From Devosia sp. (GTDB lineage Bacteria; Pseudomonadota; Alphaproteobacteria; Rhizobiales; Devosiaceae), in contig JADGNE010000023.1 of NCBI GenBank assembly GCA_015234425.1, positions 124,001 to 188,000 of the forward strand: a stretch of DNA of 64,000 bases. Reading direction: 5' to 3'. Position 1 is the first letter of the stretch. Every line of letters begins with the position of its first letter. The position numbers were made by a program, and so were the translations under genes. This document shows, piece after piece, positions 1-8,244 of this stretch. The notes below the pieces were generated by a model, which saw only the letters and a list, made by a program, of their open reading frames with translations, ran no database searches and was not told where the DNA came from.

Positions 1-114
1 GAGGCTGCCGACTATCGCGTGCCCATGACCAGTGAAATCGTGCCGCCTTCCGACCTCTTCGGTTGGACTGCTCTGGCCTCTGGTCTCAATTCGGTCATGG
101 AGGACCGCCCATGA
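1..114 (+). CDS. C-terminal end of an unidentified protein (partial)
   Basis: Frame 1 is open from the window edge to a TGA at 112-114 and gives the last 37 residues of a protein ending in SVMEDRP. The stop overlaps the next start in an ATGA arrangement, so the two genes are probably translationally coupled. The visible tail has no motif that identifies a family. A sugar-processing enzyme or another Gfo/Idh/MocA oxidoreductase would fit the neighbourhood, but that is only inference. It does not look like the C-terminus of an ABC ATPase. Confidence 0.6.
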   Translation, partial: EAADYRVPMTSEIVPPSDLFGWTALASGLNSVMEDRP

Positions 115-1181
115 CACTGCGTCTTATCCTCGTCGGGCTCGGTGCCCGTGCCCAGTTCTGGATGCGTGTGATCAAGGACAATCCTGATTGCACCATTGTC
201 GGGCTGATCGATCCCAGTGAAGCAGCGCGCGAGCGTGCGCTCGCCCAGTGGCCGAACGCAACCGCCTCAGCCGATCTCGACATCGTGGGCAAGATCGAAG
301 CCGACGCCATCGTCCTGATTACCCCGCCGGGTGGCCGCGAAGCGCAGATGGAGGCGGCCTGCCGCGCCAAGCTGCCGATCCTGGCCGAAAAGCCGCTCGC
401 AGACAGTGTGCCGCTGGCCAAGCGCTATGTCGAAATGGCCGAGGAAGCCGGCGTGCCGTTGATGGTTGGCCTCAATTTCCGCTACCTGCCGGTTACGCAA
501 AAGACCATGTCGCTGTTCGACACTACTGTCGGCAAGCCGGAATTTTCGCGGTTCACCTATGAGCGCTGGCGTGATGGGACGCTGGCACGGCTGAACAAAT
601 ACCCCCTCACCATGGCCCAGCCCATGCTGTGGGAACAGTCGATCCACCACTTCGACCTCATGCGCTATGTCTACCAGTCTGAGCTGGTCTCGGTCTCGGC
701 CAAGACCTTCAATCCCAGCTGGTCGATGTATGCCGACGACGCCAATGTCAGCGCGCTGTTCACCTTCGCCAATGGGGTGATCGTCATCTACCAGGGCACC
801 TGGCAGTCGAACTGGCAGGAGCCGGGCTTCACCTGGCGCCATGAGTGTGCCGAAGGCGTGGTCATGCAGAACGACCAGTTCGGTGACCTGCATTTCGCCC
901 TCCGACACGACACGCAGCTGACCAGCGTTGAACTGCCGCCCTATGAGCAGTGGTACAACGACGCCGTCCTGCTGCTTGAAGCCTTTGTGGCCGCCCTCAA
1001 GGGCGAGGCCGAGCTTCAGTGTTCCGGTCGCGACCACCTGCGATCGCTGCACATGGTTGAGGCCTGCATCATTTCATCAACCGAAAACCGTACGGTCGAC
1101 ATCACAGAATTCGGTGCCGAAAGCGGCTCGAACGAGAAGGTCGTCCGCTCAAATCCTGCTGCCCACGTGGAGCAGGTCTGA
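111..1181 (+). CDS. Gfo/Idh/MocA family NAD(P)-dependent oxidoreductase
   Basis: This is a 356-residue cytosolic dehydrogenase. The N-terminal Rossmann fold begins with LRLILVGLGARAQFW, and the family EKP motif appears as ILAEKPLA near residue 95. The C-terminal part is the alpha/beta substrate domain typical of the family. Such enzymes oxidise or reduce hydroxyls of sugars, cyclitols or their acids. I chose the ATG at 111 over an upstream TTG because GGAGGA lies six bases before it and because the preceding gene stops in ATGA overlap. A dipeptide-type importer follows and another member of the same family closes the cluster, so imported solute is the likely substrate. Confidence 0.85.
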   Translation: MTLRLILVGLGARAQFWMRVIKDNPDCTIVGLIDPSEAARERALAQWPNATASADLDIVGKIEADAIVLITPPGGREAQMEAACRAKLPILAEKPLADSVPLAKRYVEMAEEAGVPLMVGLNFRYLPVTQKTMSLFDTTVGKPEFSRFTYERWRDGTLARLNKYPLTMAQPMLWEQSIHHFDLMRYVYQSELVSVSAKTFNPSWSMYADDANVSALFTFANGVIVIYQGTWQSNWQEPGFTWRHECAEGVVMQNDQFGDLHFALRHDTQLTSVELPPYEQWYNDAVLLLEAFVAALKGEAELQCSGRDHLRSLHMVEACIISSTENRTVDITEFGAESGSNEKVVRSNPAAHVEQV

Positions 1182-1206
1182 GAGCGTATGACTGCAACCG
1201 GGGCTA

Positions 1207-1361
1207 GCGCCCTAGGGACTGAAAGAGGGTGCCCTGCGCGAGTGCAGGGTGGGCCCATGCCGAAGTGGAGTGCCACTCGTGCGGCTGGGTATGCGAGCAG
1301 GATGTGCGGGGATGTCTCCGCAAGTCCGTAGGACGGTGACCTGGGCGGGAACACAGGGCGC
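1207..1361 (+). ncRNA. Putative structured 5' leader RNA before the first binding protein
   Basis: The 209-base gap between the oxidoreductase and the first binding-protein gene can fold into a closed multibranch structure. A seven-pair stem joins 1207-1213 (GCGCCCT) to 1355-1361 (AGGGCGC). Inside it are a six-pair hairpin (1232-1237 with 1244-1249) and a long interrupted hairpin (1254-1257, 1259-1262 and 1264-1268 with 1273-1277, 1282-1285 and 1286-1289). A further arm (1298-1301 with 1340-1343) encloses hairpins at 1305-1322 and 1324-1334. A purine-rich AGGGAG follows 10 bases before the ATG at 1391. I could not match it to a riboswitch class I know. It may be a cis-regulatory RNA, or only a GC-rich fold. 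Confidence 0.45.
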
Positions 1362-1390
1362 CTTATCCATTCAACAGGGAGTTACTCGTA

Positions 1391-2950
1391 ATGACCAATA
1401 TCAGAGCTTTGCTCATGGCAGGCGTTGCAGTGTTCGCTGCACCAGCGCTCGCTGTGGCACAGTCCGCAGACACCATAACCGTCGGTATCAGTGCGGACGC
1501 GAACACTTTTGACCCCGCAGCTATCTCCAGCCGCGACAACTCGAACATCGCCAAGCACATCTTTGGTACGCTGTACGAGATCACCCCCGAGGGTGATATT
1601 GTCCCGGACCTGGCCGAAAGCTACGTCGAGGCAGAAGACGGCAAGTCATATACCTACACGCTGCGCGAAGGCCTCGTTTGCGAGGATGGCGAAGCGTTGA
1701 CGGCTGAAGACGCGGCCTATTCCTTCAACCGTGCAGCCGATCCGGCCAATGCCTTCACCGGCAATACGCCCGGCTTTGTCTATTCCTCGATCCAGTTCGC
1801 CGGCGCCGAGGCCATCAGCGAGCGCGAGGTCAAGATCAACCTTGGCCAGAAGAACCCGGTGTCCTTCGGTCTGATCGCTGAAGTGTTCATTCACTGCAAG
1901 GACAGCTACGAGGCAATGTCCCTCGCAGATGCTGCCAGCACGCCGATCGGCTCGGGCCCCTATAAACTCGCTTCGTGGGATCGTGGCAGCCAGGTCGTGC
2001 TTGAGCGCGTCAAGGAAGATGAAGCCAATGCCCAGACCATCGTCTGGCGCATCATTCCCGAAGCTTCGACCCGTTCGGCCGAGCTTATTGCGGGTAATGT
2101 CGACATCATCACCAATGTCGCACCTGACCAGCTCGACGCCGTCAACGGCTCCGGGAACGCCGAAGTCAAGGCAGTGCAGGGCACGCGCCGCATGTACGTT
2201 GGTTTCAACCAGCGTCAGGACTTCGCTGATGGCAGCGAAGGCGGCAAGGCTATCCAGGAAACCGCGGTGCGCGTTGCACTGCAGTACGCAGTCGACGTTC
2301 CGGCGATCTGCTCGCAGCTGCTGAATTTCGAGTGCACCCGTGCCAACGGCCTGGTGAACCCGCCGAACGACAACAAGTCGCTCGAACCCTATGCCTATGA
2401 TCCGGAAATGGCCGAAAAGCTCCTCGACGAGGCTGGCTATCCCCGCGGTGAAGACGGCGTTCGCTTCGAAATCACCATGCAGGCTCCGCGTGGTCGTTAC
2501 CTCAACGACGCAAACGTCGCTCTCGCCGTCGGCCAGTATCTGTCCGACATCGGCGTCCAGACCAACGTCGAACTGCTCGAATGGGCATCCGTCTACGTGC
2601 CGCTGATCAGCGCCCACGATGCCGGCCCGATGTTCTTCCTGGGCACTGGTGGTGGTACGTGGAGCCCGCTCTACGACATGACCGACCTGTCCACCCCGAC
2701 TGCCGGTACCAACTACACCGAATGGGACAACCCGGAGTGGTTTGACGGCTGGGCGGAGATCTCCGCCGCCAAGACCGATGAGGAACGCCGTGTCGTCATC
2801 GATCGCATGCTCGAAGTCTTCTACAACGATCCGCCGTGGCTGATGATGTACTTCCAGCCCGACTTCTACGGCGTGTCCAAGCGTGTCGACTTCCAGCCTC
2901 GTCGTGACGAGAAGGTCTACCTTTTCGACACCACGATTGCTGCCAACTAA
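1391..2950 (+). CDS. ABC transporter periplasmic binding protein, family 5 (DppA/OppA type), copy 1
   Basis: The 519-residue precursor has a Sec signal peptide ending at about AVAQ|SADT (residue 24). The mature part is a typical SBP_bac_5 lobe structure, starting with a TVGISADANTFDPAA segment and a conserved SSRDNSNIAKH stretch. Family members capture peptides, glycosides or nickel in the periplasm and deliver them to DppBC-type permeases. The two permeases follow after a second, closely related binding protein. The start has a good AGGGAG ribosome site. Ligand is unknown; the flanking Gfo/Idh/MocA dehydrogenases favour a sugar derivative or amino-sugar conjugate over plain dipeptides. Confidence 0.85.
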   Translation: MTNIRALLMAGVAVFAAPALAVAQSADTITVGISADANTFDPAAISSRDNSNIAKHIFGTLYEITPEGDIVPDLAESYVEAEDGKSYTYTLREGLVCEDGEALTAEDAAYSFNRAADPANAFTGNTPGFVYSSIQFAGAEAISEREVKINLGQKNPVSFGLIAEVFIHCKDSYEAMSLADAASTPIGSGPYKLASWDRGSQVVLERVKEDEANAQTIVWRIIPEASTRSAELIAGNVDIITNVAPDQLDAVNGSGNAEVKAVQGTRRMYVGFNQRQDFADGSEGGKAIQETAVRVALQYAVDVPAICSQLLNFECTRANGLVNPPNDNKSLEPYAYDPEMAEKLLDEAGYPRGEDGVRFEITMQAPRGRYLNDANVALAVGQYLSDIGVQTNVELLEWASVYVPLISAHDAGPMFFLGTGGGTWSPLYDMTDLSTPTAGTNYTEWDNPEWFDGWAEISAAKTDEERRVVIDRMLEVFYNDPPWLMMYFQPDFYGVSKRVDFQPRRDEKVYLFDTTIAAN

Positions 2951-2960
2951 TCACAAAATT

Positions 2961-2983
2961 GGCGCGGGCTCACCGCCCGCGCC
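2961..2983 (+). terminator. Intercistronic GC hairpin between the two binding-protein genes
   Basis: A nine-pair perfect stem (GGCGCGGGC with GCCCGCGCC, five-base loop) lies just after the first binding-protein gene and has no T-run. It is better read as an mRNA-stabilising or partly terminating element than as a full terminator, keeping binding-protein mRNA more abundant than downstream mRNA. Confidence 0.6.
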
Positions 2984-3009
2984 AGCCCAAGCGTCTTAGG
3001 ATCAAACCA

Positions 3010-4560
3010 ATGTTCAAAAAGCTCCTTCTTTCGGGCGTGGCACTTGCCGCTTTGAGCGCGCCTGTGATGGCCGCGCCAGCCGACAATACCATCGTCGTCG
3101 GCCTCAGCGCCGATGCGTCGACTTTCGACCCCGCGCAGATTTCCAGCCGCGATAACGCCAATATTGCCAAGCATCTCTTCGCCACGCTCTTCCAGGTGAC
3201 CTATGAAGGTGTGGTTCAGCCCTACCTGGTCGAGGACACCAAGGTCAGCGACGATGGCCTGACGTATGACTTCAAGCTCAGGGAAGGTCTCACCTGCCAC
3301 GATGGTGAAGCGCTCACCGCCGAGGACGTCGCTTATTCCTTCAACCGTGCGGCCGATCCGGCCAATGCCTTCACCGGCAATACGCCCGGCTTCGTGTACA
3401 CCACGCTCGGTTTTGACTCGGCTGAAGCCATTGATGATCTGAATGTCCAGATCAAGGTCAAGGCGCGCACGACCCTCGCACTGGGCATGCTCGCCCAAGT
3501 CTATATCCACTGCAAGGACAGCTATGAGCAGATGACCGCCGAGGAAGCGGCGGCCAATCCGATCGGCTCCGGTTCCTATCGCATCGCTCGTTGGGATCGC
3601 GGCAGCGAGATCGTCATGGAGAAGGTCCAGGATCCTGGCAATTTCCAGAACATCATCTGGCGCATCATCCCGGAAGCATCGACCCGCACCGCCGAACTGA
3701 TCGCTGGCAATGTCGACATCATCACCAATGTGTCGCCTGACCAGGTTGGAGCCATCAACGACTCCGGCACCTCCAACGTCGAGGCCGTGAGCGGCACCCG
3801 TCGCATGCAGATTGGCTTCAATCTGAGCGAAAAGGTCGCCGGCATGCCGGGCGCCAAGGAGATCCAGGATCCGAAGGTTCGTTTCGCACTGCAGTACGCA
3901 GTCGACGTTCCCGGCATCTGCCAGCAGCTGCTGGGCACGAGCTGCGAGCGTATGACCAGCCTCGTCAATCCGCCGAACGGCAACCCGGACCTCAAGCCGA
4001 TCCCGTATGATCCGGAAATGGCTGAGAAGCTCCTCGACGAAGCCGGCTATCCGCGTGGCGAAAACGGCGTCCGTTTCTCCATCCGCATGCAGGGCCCGCG
4101 CGGCCGCTACCTGGCTGATGCCAACGTGATCCAGGCCATCGGCCAGATGCTGACCGACGTCGGCGTCGAAACCGAAGTCGAACTGCTCGAATGGGCCTCG
4201 GTCTATTCGCCGCTGCTGCGCACCAAGGAAATGGGTCCGCTGTTCTTCCTCGGGCAGGGTGGTGTCACCTGGAACCCGCTCTATGACATGAGCCTGTTCT
4301 CGACCCCCGACGCTGCGACCAACTACCAGAGCTGGACCGATCCGCGCTGGTTCGCTGACTGGGATATCGCCCGTTCGGCCGAAACCCCGGAAGCTGCGCG
4401 TGACGTGATCAACCGCATGCTCAAGCTCTTCTACGAAGAAGGCCCGTGGCTGCAGCTCTACTTCCAGCCCGACTTCTACGGCGTGTCGAACCGCATCGAG
4501 TGGCAGCCGCGTCGCGACGAAGAAATCGATCTCTTCTTCGCCACCCTGGCGCAGAGCTAA
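3010..4560 (+). CDS. ABC transporter periplasmic binding protein, family 5, copy 2
   Basis: This 516-residue protein is a paralogue of the product at 1391-2950. It has a Sec signal (MFKKLLLSG... with a likely cleavage site at VMAAPA) and the same SSRDN-NIAKH and YSFNRAADPANAFTG segments. I chose the ATG at 3010 because the signal peptide starts there; an upstream ATT/GTG-type extension would overlap the intercistronic hairpin. Several DNA stretches are nearly identical to copy 1, which points to tandem duplication with gene conversion. Both copies probably feed the single DppBC-type permease pair downstream, with different ligand preferences. Confidence 0.85.
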   Translation: MFKKLLLSGVALAALSAPVMAAPADNTIVVGLSADASTFDPAQISSRDNANIAKHLFATLFQVTYEGVVQPYLVEDTKVSDDGLTYDFKLREGLTCHDGEALTAEDVAYSFNRAADPANAFTGNTPGFVYTTLGFDSAEAIDDLNVQIKVKARTTLALGMLAQVYIHCKDSYEQMTAEEAAANPIGSGSYRIARWDRGSEIVMEKVQDPGNFQNIIWRIIPEASTRTAELIAGNVDIITNVSPDQVGAINDSGTSNVEAVSGTRRMQIGFNLSEKVAGMPGAKEIQDPKVRFALQYAVDVPGICQQLLGTSCERMTSLVNPPNGNPDLKPIPYDPEMAEKLLDEAGYPRGENGVRFSIRMQGPRGRYLADANVIQAIGQMLTDVGVETEVELLEWASVYSPLLRTKEMGPLFFLGQGGVTWNPLYDMSLFSTPDAATNYQSWTDPRWFADWDIARSAETPEAARDVINRMLKLFYEEGPWLQLYFQPDFYGVSNRIEWQPRRDEEIDLFFATLAQS

Positions 4561-4568
4561 ATCAATCC

Positions 4569-4592
4569 GCGCGCGGCGCTCGTGCCGCGCGC
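4569..4592 (+). terminator. Intercistronic GC hairpin before the permease genes
   Basis: A nine-pair perfect stem (GCGCGCGGC with GCCGCGCGC, six-base loop) sits between the second binding-protein gene and the first permease gene and lacks a T-run. It mirrors the hairpin at 2961 and probably sets the usual excess of binding protein over permease. Confidence 0.6.
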
Positions 4593-4618
4593 ACATCCCA
4601 CAATGAAGGCCGCATCGT

Positions 4619-5590
4619 ATGACCTTTATCGTTCGTCGCCTGCTCCAGAGCCTCATCGTCATCATCGGCGTGACGCTGATCACATTTCTCGCTTTGCAGA
4701 TGAGCGGCGACCCCACTTATCTCTATGTCAGCGAGCGTGCCACCCTTGAGGAAATCGCCCGCACCCGACAGGCGCTGGGCTTTGACAGACCTCTGCACGA
4801 GCAATATCTCTCATTCCTGGGCAATCTGATCCAGGGTGATTTCGGCAATTCGCTGTCCTACAAGCGCCCTGCCATCGAAGCTGTGATGGAAGCCCTTCCG
4901 GCGACCCTCGAGCTCACCATCTTCGCCATGGTCCTGGCGATCTTCGTCGCCATCCCGCTCGGCGTAGCCGCAGCACTCAACCGTGGCAGCCCCGTCGACG
5001 GCTCGATCATGACCGTGGCCATGGCCGGACAGTCGATCCCGAGTTTCTGGCTCGGTATCATGATGATCATGTTCTTCGGGCTGCAGCTGCGCATCCTGCC
5101 AATTTCAGGGCATGTTCCGTTCATCATGCCGCTGGTGCAGGGCAACATCACCCAGGCATTCAGCCAACTGCCGCAGGCGCTCTACTATCTGATCATGCCT
5201 GGCTTCGCCGTGGCGTTTTACTCGATCTCGCGAAACGCCCGCCTCGTGCGTTCGTCCATGCTCGAAGTGCTCAGCCAGGACTTTGTCCGTACTGCGCGCG
5301 CCAAGGGCATCAGCGAATACGCCGTTGTTGTGCGCCACGCCCTGCGAAACGCCTGGCTTCCTGTCGTGACCATGGTCGGTCTCGAATTCGGCTTCCTGAT
5401 CGGCGGCGTCGTGGTGGTGGAAATGGTGTTCTCCTGGCCCGGCATCGGTCGTCTGATCTTCAACGCGATCAATCAGCGTGACATCCCCGTGGTGCAGGCT
5501 GCCGTGGTTGTGCTGGCCATCGTCTTCATCTCCCTCAATCTCATCGTCGATCTGGTTTACGCCAAGATCGATCCCCGCGTGAAACTCTAG
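4619..5590 (+). CDS. ABC transporter permease, DppB/OppB type
   Basis: The 323-residue membrane protein begins with the MTFIVRRLLQSLIVIIGVTL anchor typical of DppB, followed by a periplasmic loop and a MetI-type core. The EAA loop is visible as RTARAKGISEYAVVVRHALRN near residues 222-243, where the ATPase would dock. It forms a heterodimer with the product of the next gene, which starts 10 bases downstream. The family is about 310-340 residues long, so it looks complete. Confidence 0.88.
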   Translation: MTFIVRRLLQSLIVIIGVTLITFLALQMSGDPTYLYVSERATLEEIARTRQALGFDRPLHEQYLSFLGNLIQGDFGNSLSYKRPAIEAVMEALPATLELTIFAMVLAIFVAIPLGVAAALNRGSPVDGSIMTVAMAGQSIPSFWLGIMMIMFFGLQLRILPISGHVPFIMPLVQGNITQAFSQLPQALYYLIMPGFAVAFYSISRNARLVRSSMLEVLSQDFVRTARAKGISEYAVVVRHALRNAWLPVVTMVGLEFGFLIGGVVVVEMVFSWPGIGRLIFNAINQRDIPVVQAAVVVLAIVFISLNLIVDLVYAKIDPRVKL

Positions 5591-5600
5591 GAGCGCCCCT

Positions 5601-6521
5601 ATGACCACTGAAACCGCTCCCTCGACAACGACCGCGCCAAAGCCCGTATCGCAGCGCCGCAAGGCCATGCGTCGGGCATGGCGCTCGCTGGTGGCGGCCA
5701 AATGGCCGCTGGTGGCGTTGTGCATTCTCGGGGTCGTGGCGATCTGCGCGATCTTCGGGCCGTGGATCTCCCCACTTGATCCGAACCGCCAGGACATCAT
5801 GCGGCGTCTCGCCGATCCGATGACCGAAGGCAGCCGCGGCATGTTCTGGCTCGGCACCGACGGCCTCGGACGCGACATTCTCTCGCGTCTGATCTATGGC
5901 GCGCGGATTTCGCTGCTCGTCGGCATCTGCGCCATTCTGGTCGGTGGCACGATCGGAGTCATGGCTGGTCTCTGTGCCGGCTATTTTGGTGGCATCGTCG
6001 ATGACATCATCATGCGTCTGGGCGATATCCAGCTGGCGTTCCCGTTCATCCTCCTCGCCATCATGTTCCTGGTGATCCTGGGGCCGGGCGTGGTCAACAT
6101 CATCATCGTGCTCGGCATCGGGCAGTGGGTGACCTATGCGCGTATCGTCCGGGCCCAGACCCTGTCGTTGCGTGAGAAGGAATATGTCGAAGCCGCACGC
6201 GCGCTCGGCGATCGGACTTTCTTCGTCATCTTCCGCACCATCCTGCCCAACATCGTGGCACCGCTCACCGTTATCGCCTCCTTCAACGTGGCCTCGGTGA
6301 TCCTTTCGGAAGCCTCGCTCTCCTTCCTCGGCCTGGGCGTTCCGCCCAACGTGCCGACCTGGGGCGCCATGCTCGCCGATAGCCGCGATCAGCTGCTGGC
6401 GAACAAGTGGTGGCTTGCCTTCTTTCCGGGCATCGCCATCGTAATGACGGTGCTGAGCTTCAACATTCTTGGCGACTGGCTGCGCGACTTCCTCGATCCG
6501 CGCCTCAAGTCCAACGGCTAA
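5601..6521 (+). CDS. ABC transporter permease, DppC/OppC type
   Basis: The 306-residue protein has the DppC architecture: a positively charged cytosolic N-terminus, a first membrane helix near residues 32-55, the short LGTDGLGRDILSRLIYGARI segment, then five more helices. An EAA loop reads EAARALGDRTFFVIFRTILP. AGGAG lies eight bases upstream of the ATG. No ATPase gene follows; the next gene is a dehydrogenase. The energising subunits must be outside the window or shared with another importer. Confidence 0.88.
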   Translation: MTTETAPSTTTAPKPVSQRRKAMRRAWRSLVAAKWPLVALCILGVVAICAIFGPWISPLDPNRQDIMRRLADPMTEGSRGMFWLGTDGLGRDILSRLIYGARISLLVGICAILVGGTIGVMAGLCAGYFGGIVDDIIMRLGDIQLAFPFILLAIMFLVILGPGVVNIIIVLGIGQWVTYARIVRAQTLSLREKEYVEAARALGDRTFFVIFRTILPNIVAPLTVIASFNVASVILSEASLSFLGLGVPPNVPTWGAMLADSRDQLLANKWWLAFFPGIAIVMTVLSFNILGDWLRDFLDPRLKSNG

Positions 6522-6536
6522 CTATAGGTAATTACG

Positions 6537-7598
6537 ATGAAATTCGCTGTTATCGGCGCAAGCTTTGCCCGCGCTGCCTATCTCCCCGCTCTGCGCCATG
6601 TACCTGGTGCAGAAGTGGTGGCCGTTGCTTCGGGTCGCCTGGAAAGTGCACGTTCGGCCGCAGATGCCTTTGGCATTGCCGACGCCTATTCGGACTGGCG
6701 GGAAATGCTCGCCAAGCACAAGCCGGACGCCGTCCTGATCGCGACGCCGACCGATACCCACGCCGAGATGACGCTCGCCGCCCTCGAAGCGGGCGCCCAC
6801 GTCGTGTGTGAAAAGCCGACGGCCATGAACGCGGGCGAAGCCCAGGCCATGCTCGACAAGGCAACCGCTCTCGGGCGCGTGCACATGATCGACCACGAGC
6901 TGCGATTCAACCCCAATCGCATGCGCGTTGCCGAGATGATCGCCAATGGCGATCTCGGTGAAATCCGCCACGTCAATATCGCCAATATCGGCGCTAGCTG
7001 GGCCGATCCTGCTGCGCGTCCGAAGGGCGACTGGTGGAGCCTGATCGAACATGGCGGCGGGCGCCTGGGCGCCAATGGCAGCCATCAGGTCGACATGGTG
7101 CGCTGGTGGTTGGGTGAGGTGCACTCAGTGATGGGCGAAGCCCTGACCGTGATCCCCAACCGCATCGACAAGGCGACCGGTGACGCCTGGACCGCAACGG
7201 CCGATGACGTCGCCTATATGACCCTGCGCATGCAGAACGAAGCGCGTGCGCAGATCTTCATGAGCGGTGTCGCAGCCAACAATATCGGCAACCTCACTCA
7301 GGTTTTCGGCTCGAAGGGCACAATCACCCTGGCCAATGAAGACGAGAAACTCTTCTACGCCAAGGCCGGCCAGGGTTTCGAGGAAATCACCCAGGACGAT
7401 CCGAACGCGAGCCTCGAAGGCCTCAACAAGGGCATCTGGAACGTGTCGGTCGTCGGTGCGCTGCGTGAATTCTCCGCCGCCATCACCGAAGGCCGCGCGC
7501 TCAAGCAGGGTGCATCCTTCGTCGACGGCGTGAAGAACCAGCGCGTCCTCGACGCAGTCCGGACGTCGACCGAAACCCGCGCCTGGGTCGATCTTTAA
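6537..7598 (+). CDS. Gfo/Idh/MocA family oxidoreductase
   Basis: This is a 353-residue NAD(P)-dependent dehydrogenase with an N-terminal Rossmann start (MKFAVIGASFARAAYLPAL) and the EKP motif in VVCEKPTAMN near residue 98. The dinucleotide loop reads GASFAR rather than the usual GxGxxG, a variation also tolerated elsewhere in the family. It starts 15 bases after the permease gene and is the last gene before a strong terminator, so it belongs to the transport operon. It probably acts on the imported solute or its first product. Confidence 0.83.
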   Translation: MKFAVIGASFARAAYLPALRHVPGAEVVAVASGRLESARSAADAFGIADAYSDWREMLAKHKPDAVLIATPTDTHAEMTLAALEAGAHVVCEKPTAMNAGEAQAMLDKATALGRVHMIDHELRFNPNRMRVAEMIANGDLGEIRHVNIANIGASWADPAARPKGDWWSLIEHGGGRLGANGSHQVDMVRWWLGEVHSVMGEALTVIPNRIDKATGDAWTATADDVAYMTLRMQNEARAQIFMSGVAANNIGNLTQVFGSKGTITLANEDEKLFYAKAGQGFEEITQDDPNASLEGLNKGIWNVSVVGALREFSAAITEGRALKQGASFVDGVKNQRVLDAVRTSTETRAWVDL

Positions 7599-7627
7599 GA
7601 CCCCTGCACAGTTTCCAATCCCAAGAA

Positions 7628-7662
7628 GGGCTGGCCCGGTTCATTCCGGGCCGGCCCTTTTT
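7628..7662 (+). terminator. Intrinsic terminator of the first transport operon
   Basis: A perfect twelve-pair stem (7628-7639 with 7646-7657, loop TTCATT) is followed directly by TTTTT. It lies 30 bases after the stop of the oxidoreductase gene and closes the transcription unit that begins at or before position 1. Confidence 0.93.
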
Positions 7663-8244
7663 ATGTTCAGTGCACCGGAGGCGGTCGCGCAACACCGTGT
7701 TCTGTTCCTGCTGCTAGATGCACCGGGAGAAATTGCGAAGCCCGGTATCGATGGAGCGGTGGCCCAGGGGATCGGTCGCCTCGCTCAACGCACCCGCGAT
7801 TCGGGTGGATCGCACGACTGCGTGGCCAGTATCGGCTGGGGCGTCCGAATGCCGCCCGAGATGTCTGCGGGTGGCGCGTTCCTCGCTGGGAACACTGGCG
7901 GGGGCTTCAGCAGTAGTGGTGCCGTGCCAGCTAGTCATGCTTTTGCCTATGCTGCTCGTCTTGCTCGATGACGACTGCAGGCCGCGATCAGCAGTCCGAG
8001 CAGAAATCCTCCACTCGTTCATAAGTCCACGTTGGGACAACCTGCGCTAACGAATTGATTTTGCGCCACATTGTGACGTCACTGCATCAGTATGCCGAAT
8101 TCTGCGTGACAAAATATGGATGGCTCCGGCCCCGCCATAATTTTGCTCATGTGCGCAGCGCATGACACGCATGCAACAACTTTTCGGCCTCTGCGGCGTT
8201 TCGCGTCTGCCTTAGATAGGGTTGGATATGGAACGAGTATCACT
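7663..8244. other. 582-base region with no convincing gene upstream of opgG
   Basis: The stretch holds overlapping open frames of 102-110 codons on both strands, but none has a good ribosome site, recognisable domain or consistent codon use. It presumably contains the opg promoter. The only striking motif is a perfect ten-base palindrome, GTGACGTCAC, at 8073-8082, about 165 bases before the opgG start, which could be an operator. A decayed gene cannot be excluded. Confidence 0.45.

Noticed and set aside
1207..1361. Cobalamin, TPP, guanidine or HEARO-type identity for the leader RNA
   Set aside because: Some short motifs (GCCACT...CTGGG) recall cobalamin RNA, but the conserved core segments and their order are missing; no IscB-like gene is present.
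2947..4716. 589-codon open frame antisense to the second binding-protein gene
   Set aside because: Same reason: long antisense frame over a well-identified gene, with low-complexity sequence and no family features.
7663..8050. Short ORFs of 102-110 codons on both strands before opgG
   Set aside because: Mutually overlapping, with no ribosome sites or domain-like composition; none is better than chance.
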